The position numbers and the translations under genes are program-made. DNA of 64,000 nucleotides from UKL13-2 sp044229235 (lineage in GTDB: Bacteria; Pseudomonadota; Gammaproteobacteria; Burkholderiales; Usitatibacteraceae): NCBI GenBank assembly GCA_044229235.1, contig JBGATH010000007.1:76115-140114 (forward strand), written 5' to 3'. Below are positions 1 to 10,779 of the stretch, piece by piece; the first letter of the stretch is position 1; every line of letters begins with the position of its first letter. The notes beneath the pieces were generated by a model, which searched no databases, was not told the origin of the DNA, and worked only from the letters and a program-made list of their open reading frames with translations.

Positions 1-219
1 GGCCGCGATCTTGTCGCCTTCGAAGCGCTTGAGATCCGCACCGGCCGAAAAGAACTTCTCACCCTTGCCGGTGATGACGGCGGCGTAAATCGATTTGTTG
101 GCGTTGAGTTCTTCGGCCAGCGCCTTCATCGCTTTCAGTGACTCCGGCGTCCAGGTGTTGGCCGGCGGATTGTTGATGGTGATGACACAGGTGTGGCCTT
201 CGATGGTGTGTTCAATCAC
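1..219 (-). CDS. Enoyl-CoA hydratase/isomerase family protein (N-terminal part, runs off the window)
   Basis: The 73 visible residues show the crotonase-fold start: an ITINNPPANT strand and turn near residues 13-22, then the oxyanion-hole segment FSAGADLKRF near residues 58-67. This is typical of enoyl-CoA hydratases that hydrate 2-enoyl-CoA to 3-hydroxyacyl-CoA. The GTG start at 219 is preceded by AAGGAA five bases upstream. It follows mmsB in the same direction, so it probably serves valine or fatty-acid degradation, for example methacrylyl-CoA hydration. The catalytic glutamates lie outside the window, so hydratase cannot be separated from 3-hydroxyisobutyryl-CoA hydrolase by catalytic residues. 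Confidence 0.85.
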   Translation of the reverse strand, partial: MIEHTIEGHTCVITINNPPANTWTPESLKAMKALAEELNANKSIYAAVITGKGEKFFSAGADLKRFEGDKIAA

Positions 220-230
220 GATGGTTCCTT

Positions 231-248
231 CCCCGGCGCAGGCCGGGG
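231..248. repeat. GC-rich hairpin between mmsB and the enoyl-CoA hydratase gene
   Basis: CCCCGGC and GCCGGGG pair around the loop GCAG. The hairpin lies in the 52-bp gap of the operon, just upstream of the AAGGAA ribosome site of the next gene. It has no T-run, so attenuation or an mRNA-stability element is more likely than simple termination. Short CCGG-type hairpins of this kind are often dispersed repeats in proteobacteria. That is an inference here because only one copy was seen. Confidence 0.5.
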
Positions 249-271
249 TCCAAGTTGGTTGAATTGCTTGT

Positions 272-1156
272 TCAGTCTTTCTTGTACACCTTGATGATGG
301 ACGAGAAATCCAGTCCGCCATTGCCCATGGCGGAGTGCATCTGGTAGAGCTGCTGCGCGGCCGCCCCGAGCATTACCGGCTGCTTCGCGGCTTTGGCGGC
401 CTCCGTGACCAGCGTCAGGTCCTTCAGCATCAGGTCCGAACCAAAGCCGCCGCTGTAACCACGCGAGGCCGGCGCATTTTCCAGTACGCCCGGGTAGGGG
501 TTGTAAGTGTCCGAGCTCCAGCAGCGGCCGCTGGAGGTATTGGCGATGCCGGCGAACACTTTCGGGTCCATGCCCAGTTTGGCCGCCAGCGCCATGCCTT
601 CGGCAGTCGCAATCATCTCGATGGCGAGCATCATGTTGTTGCAGATCTTGGCGACCTGGCCGTTGCCCGCGCCACCGCAGTGGACGATGTTCTTGCCCAT
701 GCATTGCAGGATCGGCTTGGCCTTCTCGAAATCGCCTGCCTCACCGCCTACCATGAAAGTCAGCGTGCCGGCTTCCGCGCCGCCGGTGCCGCCGGAGACC
801 GGGGCATCGACCATCGCCAGCCCCTTGGCGCGCGCATCCATGGCCACGTCGCGCGCGGTGTGCGGATCGATGGTCGAGGAATCGATCACCAGCGTGCCCG
901 GCGCCACCGACGCGATCACACCGTTCTCGCCCTGATAAACGCTGCGCACATGGGGTGAAGAAGGCAGCATGGTGATGAGCACCTCCACGCCCTGCGCGCA
1001 TTTGCCGGCAGAACCAGCCGATTCGCAACCGAGGTCGGTGAGTTTCTTCACCAGTTCCGGAACAACGTCAAACACCTTGAGCGTATGGCCGTGTTTCAAT
1101 AAGTTCCGGGCCATGGGGTTGCCCATGTGGCCCAAGCCGATGAAACCGATTTTCAT
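272..1156 (-). CDS. mmsB: 3-hydroxyisobutyrate dehydrogenase
   Basis: This is an NAD-dependent oxidation step of valine catabolism: 3-hydroxyisobutyrate to methylmalonate semialdehyde. The 294-residue length is normal for the beta-hydroxyacid dehydrogenase family. Visible motifs are the Rossmann GFIGLGHMGNPMARNL at residues 4-19, the substrate segment DAPVSGGTGGAEAGTL near 117-132, and the catalytic lysine K170 in GNGQVAKICNNM. Its product is the substrate of MmsA, encoded just upstream at 1393-2919 on the same strand. The gene ends 53 bp before the partial enoyl-CoA hydratase gene and is very likely co-transcribed with both. Confidence 0.95.
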   Translation of the reverse strand: MKIGFIGLGHMGNPMARNLLKHGHTLKVFDVVPELVKKLTDLGCESAGSAGKCAQGVEVLITMLPSSPHVRSVYQGENGVIASVAPGTLVIDSSTIDPHTARDVAMDARAKGLAMVDAPVSGGTGGAEAGTLTFMVGGEAGDFEKAKPILQCMGKNIVHCGGAGNGQVAKICNNMMLAIEMIATAEGMALAAKLGMDPKVFAGIANTSSGRCWSSDTYNPYPGVLENAPASRGYSGGFGSDLMLKDLTLVTEAAKAAKQPVMLGAAAQQLYQMHSAMGNGGLDFSSIIKVYKKD

Positions 1157-1173
1157 GACGTTAGCCTGTGATT

Positions 1174-1380
1174 TTAGTGTTCGATTCTAAGAACAAAGAG
1201 AGTGATGATTGCATACAGCAAAAAACAAACTATCCAGCCAATGACCTCGTTGCGAACCTCTGCGCGAGAAGAGTTTTCCCATTCCTCGTACTTCAGTCGC
1301 CTGTACCCGGGCAGTGTGAGAAAAAGCAGTCCGCACAGACATGCGCGAAGAAAAGAGAGTAGTTCGCCTAACGGCAACAT
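1174..1380 (-). CDS. Small membrane protein, function unknown
   Basis: A 68-residue reading frame sits exactly in the mmsA-mmsB gap, 12 bp after mmsA and 17 bp before mmsB. It has two hydrophobic segments: residues about 5-24 (LSFLRACLCGLLFLTLPGY) and 48-65 (IGWIVCFLLYAIITLFVL). A charged loop rich in Glu and Arg separates them. Base composition is less GC-rich than the neighbours. I do not recognise the family. The clean two-TM layout and tight spacing favour a real gene, but no strong ribosome site was seen, so it could be a chance frame. Confidence 0.45.
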   Translation of the reverse strand: MLPLGELLSFLRACLCGLLFLTLPGYRRLKYEEWENSSRAEVRNEVIGWIVCFLLYAIITLFVLRIEH

Positions 1381-1392
1381 TGAAAAAAACGC

Positions 1393-2919
1393 CTACTTCA
1401 AACTGATCGTCGTATTCACCCCCGTGCTCACCGCCGCATCATCAAACCAGCGCGCCGTCACGGTCTTCACCTGCGTGTAGAACTGCACCACCTGCTTGCC
1501 GTAGGGACCGAGGTCACCGAGCTTGGAGCCGCGTGAACCGGTGAAGCTGAAATACGGCACCGGCACCGGTACCGGGACGTTGATGCCGACCTGGCCGACG
1601 TCGATCTCGTTCTGAAACTTGCGCGCGGCTGCACCCGACTGGGTGAAGATGCCGGTGCCGTTGCCATAGGGATTGGCATTGGTGAGCGCAATGGCTTCGT
1701 CGAGGCTGTCGACGGACACGATCACCATCACTGGGCCGAAGATTTCGGTCTTGTAGATGTGATGCTCGGGCTTCACGCCGGAGAAGATCGTCGGCGCGAT
1801 GAAGTTGCCGTTCTCGTAGCCAGCCACCTTGGGATTGCGCCCGTCCAGTTCCAGCTTGGCGCCTTCGGCCACGCCCTGGGCGATGTGCATTTCGATGCGC
1901 TGCTTCGCCTGCGTGGAAATGACCGGACCCAGATCGGTGCCCGGCTCATGCCCGGCGTTGACCTTGAGGGTCTTGGCGCGGGCAACGATGTCCGGGATCC
2001 ACTTGTTGGCTTCGCCCACCAGCACCGCCACCGAGGTGGCCATGCAGCGCTGCCCGGCGGCGCCGAACGTGGCACCGACCAGCGCGTTGAGGGCCTGGTC
2101 CTTGTTGGCGTCGGGCATGACGACGGCGTGGTTCTTGGCACCCATCATGCACTGCGCGCGCTTGCCATGGTTGCTGGAGAGCTTGTAGACATGCTCGCCG
2201 ACATGGCAGGAACCGACGAACGACACGGCCTTGATGTCCGGGTGCGAGCACAGTGCATCAACGGCTTCCTTGCCGCCGTGCACCACGTTCAGCACGCCGG
2301 GCGGCACGCCGGCTTCGAGGGCCAGTTCGGCCAGCAGCATCGGCGTCATCGGGTCCTGCTCGGAGGGCTTCAGCACAAAGGTGTTGCCGCAGGCGATGGC
2401 CATCGGAAACATCCACAGCGGAATCATGGCGGGGAAATTGAATGGCGTGATGCCGGCGCAAACGCCGATCGGCTGGCGGATGAAATAGGTGTCGATGCCA
2501 CCGGCGACATTCTCGGCGATCTCGCCCAGAGACAGCGTGCCGATCGACACCGCGTGTTCCACCACTTCCAGGCCGCGGAACACATCGCCCTCGGCATCGG
2601 GCAGGGTCTTGCCCTGTTCGGCGGTGATGCAGGCGGCGAGCTTCTTCATGTCGCGGCGAATCAGTTCCTGCAGTTTCAGCATGACGCGTGCGCGCGCGCC
2701 GATGGCGGTATGCCGCCAGGTCTTGAACGCGTCGGCCGCGGAGTTGATGGCGGCGTTCAGCTCTTCCTCGGTGGCGAAGGGTACGCGCGCGATGACTTCC
2801 TGCGTGGCCGGGTTGACCACATCCTTCCAGTGCTGGGTCTTGGACTCAACGAACTGGCCGTTGATGAGCAGCTTGACGGTGGGCGGCGTGGACGACTGGG
2901 GTTTGAGAACGGCGGACAT
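1393..2919 (-). CDS. mmsA: Methylmalonate-semialdehyde dehydrogenase (CoA-acylating)
   Basis: It converts methylmalonate semialdehyde plus CoA and NAD to propionyl-CoA and CO2, the last step of the valine branch. The 508-residue aldehyde-dehydrogenase fold shows the family-typical PFNFPAMIPLWMFP stretch (residues 159-172), KPSEQDP near 184-190, and the catalytic cysteine C292 in GAAGQRCMATS. The ATG at 2919 has a GGAGATTC ribosome site. It is the first gene of the mms unit on this strand; a 389-bp gap separates it from the divergent gene at 3309. Confidence 0.95.
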   Translation of the reverse strand: MSAVLKPQSSTPPTVKLLINGQFVESKTQHWKDVVNPATQEVIARVPFATEEELNAAINSAADAFKTWRHTAIGARARVMLKLQELIRRDMKKLAACITAEQGKTLPDAEGDVFRGLEVVEHAVSIGTLSLGEIAENVAGGIDTYFIRQPIGVCAGITPFNFPAMIPLWMFPMAIACGNTFVLKPSEQDPMTPMLLAELALEAGVPPGVLNVVHGGKEAVDALCSHPDIKAVSFVGSCHVGEHVYKLSSNHGKRAQCMMGAKNHAVVMPDANKDQALNALVGATFGAAGQRCMATSVAVLVGEANKWIPDIVARAKTLKVNAGHEPGTDLGPVISTQAKQRIEMHIAQGVAEGAKLELDGRNPKVAGYENGNFIAPTIFSGVKPEHHIYKTEIFGPVMVIVSVDSLDEAIALTNANPYGNGTGIFTQSGAAARKFQNEIDVGQVGINVPVPVPVPYFSFTGSRGSKLGDLGPYGKQVVQFYTQVKTVTARWFDDAAVSTGVNTTISLK

Positions 2920-3308
2920 GATGAATCTCCTCTGGGTGCGACGCGATGCGTTGTGTTTCGAATATCTATGTGCGGTTTTTCACAATTATAGGAGCGTGGG
3001 CCAATTCGGACTTGCATTGGCGAGGCCCGCAAATCAAGCACTGGTGCGGCTCTCCAAGGCAATATGCTCTGGAAGCCGCGCCAGTGCTGGAGTTTGGGGC
3101 GTCGATCGCGGCAAAGCTAACTGATGTCGCCACCTCCGATTACAGCTCCCATTATCGGCCGAAGCTGTCCCGTCGGCGACCGTTGTGCGCCATAAGCGGT
3201 TGATACGTATTGTTGCAATTGGCTACCTTTCTGTCGGCGTTGCGGTCAACCGTTTGTGGAAGCCCGCCGTTTTTTGCGTGCAACATCCCATTTTTTGAGG
3301 AGCCTCAA
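2920..3308. other. Divergent intergenic region between mmsA and the glycine-zipper gene
   Basis: Both flanking genes start from this 389-bp gap, so it must hold two promoters. I could not place either with confidence. One copy of the 65-bp palindromic repeat sits in the middle (3031-3095). No further open frame or hairpin with a T-run was seen. Confidence 0.7.
3031..3095. repeat. 65-bp palindromic repeat, copy 1
   Basis: The left arm AAATCAAGCACTGGTGCGGC and the right arm GCCGCGCCAGTGCTGGAGTTT (outermost base trimmed in mutual match) pair around a poorly conserved centre. Six similar copies occur at 14993, 24599, 29299, 48000, 50954 and 57077, all in intergenic DNA. It has no coding potential and no T-run. 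It resembles a REP/BIME-type element but is longer. Confidence 0.8.
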
Positions 3309-3986
3309 ATGAAAGCCGACATGAAATCCGTACTGACCATCGCTGTCGCATCGACCCTTGGCCTTGCCGCATTGCCGGCCGTTGTGTCCGCCGCCGAATA
3401 CGGCGATGTTGCCACCGTCATTTCCGCCACACCCATCGTCGAGCGCATTTCCGTGCCGCGCCGCGATTGTCGCGTGGAGCAGGTTGCCACCTATGAAGAA
3501 CGCCGCGTGCGCAGCGTCCAGGAACCCGTCTATGACAACCGCAGCTACAGCGAAGGCCGCAGTTCCGGTGCCGGTGCCGTGTTGGGGGCCATCGTCGGCG
3601 GTGTGATCGGCCATCAGTTCGGCAACAGCTCTGGCGGACGCGACCGTGGAACCGCCGCCGGTGCCTTGCTTGGCGGCGTAATCGGCAACAGTATCGAGAG
3701 AGATAACGGCGGATACCGCGAATACGGCGGCTACAACCGCGCCTATGACAATGGCTATCGCCGCACCGCCTATGACGTCGAACGGGTGCCGGTGACGCGC
3801 GATGTGCAGCGTTGCCAGACCGTTTCAGAGTACCGCGAGGAGATCCGCGGCTACGACGTGCGCTACCGTTACCATAACCGCGAGTACACGACCCGCCTGG
3901 CCTATGATCCGGGCCCAACCATGCAGGTCAACGTCGATGTGCGCCCCAGCTATCGCGCGCCGGCACCGGTATACGACCGGTACTGA
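3309..3986 (+). CDS. Secreted glycine-zipper 2TM domain protein (17-kDa surface-antigen-like)
   Basis: The protein has 225 residues with a Sec signal peptide (TIAVASTLGLAALPAVVSAAE, residues about 8-28, cut after VSA). A glycine-zipper region follows around residues 80-122 (GAVLGAIVGGVIGHQF and GALLGGVIGNSIE), flanked by Tyr/Arg-rich sequence. Such proteins are envelope-associated, often of unknown role. The ATG at 3309 is chosen because GAGGAG lies six bases upstream and it directly precedes the signal peptide; an in-frame ATG at 3321 is an alternative. The C-terminal half carries two cysteines and a YRYHNREYTTRL stretch typical of this group. Monocistronic, followed by a strong terminator. 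Confidence 0.85.
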   Translation: MKADMKSVLTIAVASTLGLAALPAVVSAAEYGDVATVISATPIVERISVPRRDCRVEQVATYEERRVRSVQEPVYDNRSYSEGRSSGAGAVLGAIVGGVIGHQFGNSSGGRDRGTAAGALLGGVIGNSIERDNGGYREYGGYNRAYDNGYRRTAYDVERVPVTRDVQRCQTVSEYREEIRGYDVRYRYHNREYTTRLAYDPGPTMQVNVDVRPSYRAPAPVYDRY

Positions 3987-4008
3987 AGCAAACCGCATCG
4001 GGCAATAA

Positions 4009-4042
4009 AAAAGGCGCCGCAAGTTTTCTTGCGGCGCCTTTT
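4009..4042. terminator. Bidirectional rho-independent terminator
   Basis: The stem AAAAGGCGCCGCAAG (4009-4023) pairs perfectly with CTTGCGGCGCCTTTT (4028-4042) around TTTT. A-run and T-run flank the GC core, so it can work for both the gene ending at 3986 and the convergent icmF ending at 4065. Confidence 0.92.
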
Positions 4043-4064
4043 GATTTCCGGGGACTCCGGCCGG

Positions 4065-7000
4065 CTACATGTTGCGGCGGTACTTGCCACCCACTTCGTA
4101 GAGCGCATTGGAAATCTGCCCCAGCGAACAGTGCCGCACCGCGCCCATCAGAACCTCGAATACATTGCCGTTCTCGATTACCGCCTGACGCAACCGTGCC
4201 AGCCATTGCGGCGCTTCACCGGCATGGCTTGACTGGAAGTCGGCTAGCCGCTTCAGCTGGGATTGTTTCTCCGCGTCGCTGGAGCGCGCCAGTTCGACTT
4301 CGCCGGTGCGTGCGGCGGCGTTGGGATTGAGAAAAGTGTTCACGCCGACCAGCGGATAGGAGCCGTCGTGCTTCTTGTGCTCGTAGTACATCGACTCTTC
4401 CTGGATCTTGCCGCGCTGGTAGCCGGTTTCCATGGCGCCCAGCACGCCGCCACGCGAGGCGATGGCTTCAAATTCCTTCAGCACCGCCTCTTCGACCAGA
4501 TCGGTCAGTTCGTCGATGATAAAGGCACCCTGGTTGGGGTTTTCGTTCATCGCCAGTCCCCACTCGCGATTGATGATGAGCTGGATGGCCATGGCGCGGC
4601 GCACGCTTTCCTCGGTGGGCGTGGTGATTGCCTCGTCGTAGGCGTTGGTATGCAGCGAGTTGCAGTTATCGTAAACGGCAATCAACGCCTGCAGGGTGGT
4701 GCGGATATCGTTGAAATCCATCTCTTGGGCGTGCAGTGAACGTCCGGAAGTCTGGATGTGGTACTTGAGCTTCTGCGAGCGCTCGCCGGCGCCGTAGCGG
4801 TTCTTCATGGCCACCGCCCAGATGCGGCGCGCGACACGGCCGATCACCGAGTACTCGGGATCCATGCCATTGCTGAAGAAAAAACTCAGGTTGGGCGCGA
4901 AATCGTCGATGCGCATACCGCGCGCCAGGTAGGCTTCGACAAAGGTGAAGCCGTTGGCCAGCGTAAAAGCCAGCTGCGAAATCGGGTTGGCCCCGGCCTC
5001 GGCGATGTGGTACCCGGAGATCGACACCGAATAGAAGTTGCGGATCTTGTTCTGGACGAAGAACTCGGCGATGTCGCCCATCATCTTCAGCGCGAACTCG
5101 GTGGAAAAGATGCAGGTGTTCTGGCCCTGGTCTTCCTTTAGGATGTCGGCCTGCACCGTGCCGCGCACTGACGACAGTGTCCACTCGCGGATCTTCTGCG
5201 CTTCATCCTCGGTCGCGTCGCGGCCGTTCTGTTCGTGGAATTTCTCTATCTGCTGGTCGATCGCGGCATTGAGGAACATCGCCAGGATCATCGGCGCCGG
5301 GCCGTTGATGGTCATCGACACCGATGTGGCCGGGTCGCACAGGTCGAAACCCGAATAGAGCACCTTGAGATCATCGAGTGTGGCGATCGAGACCCCGGAA
5401 TTGCCGACCTTGCCGTAAATGTCCGGGCGCAAATCGGGGTCGCAGCCGTATAGCGTCACCGAATCGAACGCCGTCGACAGGCGCTTGGCCGGCAGGCCTT
5501 CGGAAACCTTGCGGAAACGGCGGTTGGTGCGGAAGGCATCGCCTTCGCCGGCGAACATGCGGGTCGGGTCCTCGTTCTCGCGCTTGAAGGCGAACACGCC
5601 GGCGGTGTACGGGAACGAGCCCGGGACATTTTCGCGCATCAGGAACTTGAGCAGTTCGCCTTCGTCGTCGAAGCGCGGCAGCACCACCTTGCGGATCTTG
5701 GTGCCTGACAGTGTTTCCTGGGTGAGGCGGGTGCGGATTTCCTTGTCGCGAATCTTCACCACGTATTCGTCGCCGGCATAGGCTTTTCGCATGTCGGGCC
5801 ACATCGCCAGAAGTTTTCTGGCATGTGGCGTCAATTCGCCGTCCTTCACGGCGATCAGTTCGTCAAATTCGCCGACCGGCTTGCCGCAGCCGGCGAACAC
5901 GGTTTTCGCGGTGCGCAGCGCCTGGCGTTCGTGGGCGATCTTCGCCTGTTCGGCGGTCTGCCGGTGATAGCCGCGCACGGCGTCGGCGATGTCGGCCAGG
6001 TAGCGAACCCGGCCGACCGGCACGATCGCGCGCCCGGCGGATGAATGCCTGACGTTGGTGACGGGCAGTTTGCCGGGCTTGACCTTGAGCCCGCATTTGA
6101 CGAGTCCCGGCAGCATCGCCTGGTAGAGCGCCGTCACACCGTCGTCGTTGAAGCGCGCCGCCATGGTACCGAACACCGGCATGCTACCGGCGGGCTCGGC
6201 GAACTTTTCGCGGTTGCGCTGGTACTGCTTGCACACATCACGCTGGGCATCCTCGGCCCCCTTGCGGTCGAACTTGTTGATGGCCACGAAGTCGGCGAAG
6301 TCGAGCATGTCGATCTTTTCCAGCTGCGAGGCGGCGCCGAATTCCGGGGTCATCACGTACAGCGACATTTCCACCAACGGCACGATCGCAGCGTCGCCTT
6401 GGCCGATACCCGAAGTTTCGACCACGATCAGGTCGAACCCGGAAACGCGGCAGGCTGCGAGGACATCGGGAAGGGCTTTGGAAATTTCGCTGCCTGTATC
6501 CCGTGTCGCCAGCGAGCGCATGTAAATGTTCGGATGTCCGATGGCGTTCATGCGGATGCGGTCGCCCAACAGTGCACCGCCGGTGCGCTTGCGCGAGGGG
6601 TCGATCGAGATCATCGCGATCTTCAGCCGGTCGTCCTGGTCGAGGCGAAAGCGCTGGATCAGTTCGTCGGTCAGAGACGATTTGCCCGCGCCGCCGGTAC
6701 CAGTGATGCCGATGGCGGGTGTGGGCGAGGCCGCGTGCGCGGTGACCGCCCGGGCACGCAGGGCGGCCTTTTCCGTCTCGGGCCACGTGCCGTTTTCCAG
6801 CGCGGTAATGATCTGCGCCAGCGCGCGGCGATCGCCGCCTTCCAGCGCCGCTACATGCTTTGGCGCGTTCACGCTGATGTCGATATCGCAGCGCGACACC
6901 ATGTCGTTGATCATCCCCTGCAGGCCCAGCTTCTGGCCGTCTTGCACCGAGTAAATGTGGGTGACGCCATAGGCGTGCAGTTCGTCGATTTCGGCCGGCA

Positions 7001-7334
7001 CGATCACGCCGCCGCCGCCGCCAAACACCTTGATGTCTGCGCCGCCACGCTGCTTCAGCAGGTCGATCATGTATTTGAAGTATTCAACATGGCCGCCCTG
7101 GTAGGAGGAAACGGCGATGCCCTGCACATCTTCCTGCAGCGCGGCGGTGACGATTTCGTCCACCGAGCGGTTGTGCCCGAGGTGGATCACTTCGACACCG
7201 GTCGACTGCAGGATGCGACGCATGATGTTGATCGAGGCGTCATGACCGTCGAACAGGGAGGCGGCGGTTATAAAGCGAATCTTGTGACGGGGCTTGTAGG
7301 CCACCAGTTTGGAGGCAACGCTCAGGTCGGTCAT
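4065..7334 (-). CDS. icmF: Fused isobutyryl-CoA mutase IcmF (B12 domain, G-protein chaperone, mutase)
   Basis: This adenosylcobalamin enzyme interconverts isobutyryl-CoA and n-butyryl-CoA; family members also act on isovaleryl/pivalyl-CoA. At 1089 residues it has the full IcmF layout: a cobalamin-binding domain with the DGHDAS axial-ligand motif (residues 29-34), a MeaB-type GTPase domain with the P-loop GTGGAGKSS near 212-220, and a C-terminal TIM-barrel mutase. Around the active site it reads FPYTAGVFAF and EDQGQNT, where methylmalonyl-CoA mutases have Tyr and Arg that bind the second carboxylate. This supports isobutyryl-CoA over methylmalonyl-CoA as substrate. It lies between the leucine genes (mccA side) and the valine mms genes. 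Automatic tools may mislabel it methylmalonyl-CoA mutase. Confidence 0.93.
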   Translation of the reverse strand: MTDLSVASKLVAYKPRHKIRFITAASLFDGHDASINIMRRILQSTGVEVIHLGHNRSVDEIVTAALQEDVQGIAVSSYQGGHVEYFKYMIDLLKQRGGADIKVFGGGGGVIVPAEIDELHAYGVTHIYSVQDGQKLGLQGMINDMVSRCDIDISVNAPKHVAALEGGDRRALAQIITALENGTWPETEKAALRARAVTAHAASPTPAIGITGTGGAGKSSLTDELIQRFRLDQDDRLKIAMISIDPSRKRTGGALLGDRIRMNAIGHPNIYMRSLATRDTGSEISKALPDVLAACRVSGFDLIVVETSGIGQGDAAIVPLVEMSLYVMTPEFGAASQLEKIDMLDFADFVAINKFDRKGAEDAQRDVCKQYQRNREKFAEPAGSMPVFGTMAARFNDDGVTALYQAMLPGLVKCGLKVKPGKLPVTNVRHSSAGRAIVPVGRVRYLADIADAVRGYHRQTAEQAKIAHERQALRTAKTVFAGCGKPVGEFDELIAVKDGELTPHARKLLAMWPDMRKAYAGDEYVVKIRDKEIRTRLTQETLSGTKIRKVVLPRFDDEGELLKFLMRENVPGSFPYTAGVFAFKRENEDPTRMFAGEGDAFRTNRRFRKVSEGLPAKRLSTAFDSVTLYGCDPDLRPDIYGKVGNSGVSIATLDDLKVLYSGFDLCDPATSVSMTINGPAPMILAMFLNAAIDQQIEKFHEQNGRDATEDEAQKIREWTLSSVRGTVQADILKEDQGQNTCIFSTEFALKMMGDIAEFFVQNKIRNFYSVSISGYHIAEAGANPISQLAFTLANGFTFVEAYLARGMRIDDFAPNLSFFFSNGMDPEYSVIGRVARRIWAVAMKNRYGAGERSQKLKYHIQTSGRSLHAQEMDFNDIRTTLQALIAVYDNCNSLHTNAYDEAITTPTEESVRRAMAIQLIINREWGLAMNENPNQGAFIIDELTDLVEEAVLKEFEAIASRGGVLGAMETGYQRGKIQEESMYYEHKKHDGSYPLVGVNTFLNPNAAARTGEVELARSSDAEKQSQLKRLADFQSSHAGEAPQWLARLRQAVIENGNVFEVLMGAVRHCSLGQISNALYEVGGKYRRNM

Positions 7335-7423
7335 GGCAGCGGCTCTCTGTCTATGGACAAGCGGTTTACAACATTATCATCGGGCAACCGGGTAGCGCCA
7401 ACCGGAACGACCCGTACGATCGG

Positions 7424-9409
<1,986 letters not shown>

Positions 9410-9521
9410 GGTATTTGGTCAGTGCAGGCAATTTGACTTCGGCCGCCCGCTGGCGCGGGCTTAACGCGCGCTGCGCGCGGTTAGCCGTCGCCGCAACGGC
9501 GGCGCGTTGCGCCTTGTTGTC

Positions 9522-9554
9522 GCCGCGATTGGCGATCAGAATTATGTTGAACAT
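9522..9554 (-). pseudogene. Partial duplicate of the mccA 5' end
   Basis: Read on the minus strand it encodes MFNIILIANRG, matching MFNKILIANRG of mccA except for one residue, with several silent differences. After that the frame runs into low-complexity GC-rich sequence with short inverted repeats (9440-9520) and does not resemble a carboxylase. It sits in the 153-bp gap between the MAPEG gene and mccA. I read it as a remnant of a small duplication. A start codon is preserved, so a short leader peptide cannot be excluded. Confidence 0.6.
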
Positions 9555-9562
9555 GGTTGGAC

Positions 9563-9988
9563 CTACGCCGCGAAGATAAGGTGGTGACCGAGCATCAGCC
9601 ACATGAGCACAAGCATCGTGCAACCGGTGACAAAGGCATAGAACCGGTGCATCACCACGTTGCTGGTGCACTGGATGAAGCTGTGGGCAAAGCGCGCCGC
9701 CACGTAAGCCCAGGCCAGGCCGAGGTAAAGGGGCGAGGTCAGCCCGGTGGCATAGCCGGTGATCACGGCCACGTAGAACAACACCGGCAACTCGAACAGA
9801 TTGCGGAAATTGTCGGCCGCACGCGAGTCGGTGATGGTCGCCGCCATTTGCGCGGATAGCGCGGTTTTCTGCGGATGCACGCGGTTGGCTTTGTAGAAGG
9901 CGATGCGTCGCGACAGCATGGTGGCCGCGACCAGCACCACCAGGACAAACATGGCCAGCATGGGCAGCAGCAGGATTCGGGTTTGCAT
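9563..9988 (-). CDS. MAPEG family membrane protein
   Basis: At 141 residues it has the size of the MAPEG (membrane-associated eicosanoid/glutathione metabolism) family. Four hydrophobic segments are visible, at about residues 5-27, 65-85, 88-105 and 115-140. The family-typical FRNLFELPVLFYVAV falls near residues 60-76, followed by AWAYVAARFAHSFIQ. Bacterial members are poorly characterised and may bind glutathione-linked lipophilic substrates. It starts two bases after the liuC stop, so the two are translationally close. Its place inside a leucine operon is unexplained. Confidence 0.85.
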   Translation of the reverse strand: MQTRILLLPMLAMFVLVVLVAATMLSRRIAFYKANRVHPQKTALSAQMAATITDSRAADNFRNLFELPVLFYVAVITGYATGLTSPLYLGLAWAYVAARFAHSFIQCTSNVVMHRFYAFVTGCTMLVLMWLMLGHHLIFAA

Positions 9989-9990
9989 GT

Positions 9991-10779
9991 TCAGCCTTCC
10001 ACGACCCAGCGGGCCTTGCGTTTTTCGAGGAAGGCGGACAGGCCTTCGCGGCCTTCTTCGCTCACCCGCACCCGGGCGATGCGTGCGGCCGTGTCGGCAA
10101 TCAGCGCGTCGTCGATGGGCCGGTTGGCCACGGCGGCGATCAGCTGCTTCGCTTCCGCCACCGCTTGCGGGCTGCAGCCCAGCAGGGCGGTGACCACGTC
10201 GTTGATCTTGTCGTCGAGCTCGTCGTCGTCCTGCGCCAGGTCATGCAACAGGCCGAGGCGAAAGGCTTCCGCGGCGTCAAATTTCTCGGCGGTGAGGAAG
10301 TAGCGGTGGGCGGCGCGTTCGCCCATGGCGGCGATGACGTATGGCGAAATGACGGCCGGGATCAGGCCGATCTTCGTTTCCGACAGCGAAAAGGCCGCGC
10401 GCACCGTGCCGATGGCGATGTCGCAACAGGCGACCAGCCCGACGCCGCCGCCGAACGCCGCCCCCTGCACGCGGGCGATGGTGGGCTTGGTGAGGTCGTG
10501 CAGCGTGCGCATCAAGGTCGCGAGCCCCATGGCATCGCGCAGGTTTTCTTCCTGCGTGTAGGCCGCCATGCGCTTCATCCAGTTCAGGTCGGCACCGGCC
10601 GAGAAGGACTTGCCGACGGCGGAGAGGATGACCACCCGCACTTCCGGGCTCGCGTCCAGCGCCTTGAGCGCAGTCGTGAGGTCGGCAATGAGCACATCGT
10701 CAAAGGCGTTGTGCTTGTCGGGATTATTGAGGGTGACGAGGCCGATCGGACCGTCGATTTCGGAGAGGACGTGGCTCAT
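9991..10779 (-). CDS. liuC: Methylglutaconyl-CoA hydratase / enoyl-CoA hydratase
   Basis: It hydrates 3-methylglutaconyl-CoA to HMG-CoA in leucine breakdown. The 262-residue crotonase shows the oxyanion-hole motif FSAGADLNWMKRMA near residues 57-70 and GAAFGGGVGLVACCDIAI near 105-122. The DLNWMKRM signature is typical of liuC/AUH-like hydratases. The same frame stays open upstream to 11103 only because repeat DNA lacks stops there. ATG 10779 is chosen because homologues begin with this MSHVLSEIDGPIGLVTLN-type start. No HMG-CoA lyase gene was found in the window, so the last leucine step must be encoded elsewhere. Confidence 0.88.
   Translation of the reverse strand: MSHVLSEIDGPIGLVTLNNPDKHNAFDDVLIADLTTALKALDASPEVRVVILSAVGKSFSAGADLNWMKRMAAYTQEENLRDAMGLATLMRTLHDLTKPTIARVQGAAFGGGVGLVACCDIAIGTVRAAFSLSETKIGLIPAVISPYVIAAMGERAAHRYFLTAEKFDAAEAFRLGLLHDLAQDDDELDDKINDVVTALLGCSPQAVAEAKQLIAAVANRPIDDALIADTAARIARVRVSEEGREGLSAFLEKRKARWVVEG

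Noticed and set aside
335..958. Long frames on the strand opposite mmsB, mmsA, icmF and most other genes
   Set aside because: They are GC-bias shadows, Arg/His/Ala-rich, without ribosome sites or recognisable domains.
4065..7334. Reading icmF as methylmalonyl-CoA mutase
   Set aside because: The three-domain fusion and the Phe/Gln active-site positions fit IcmF; the carboxylate-binding Tyr/Arg are absent.
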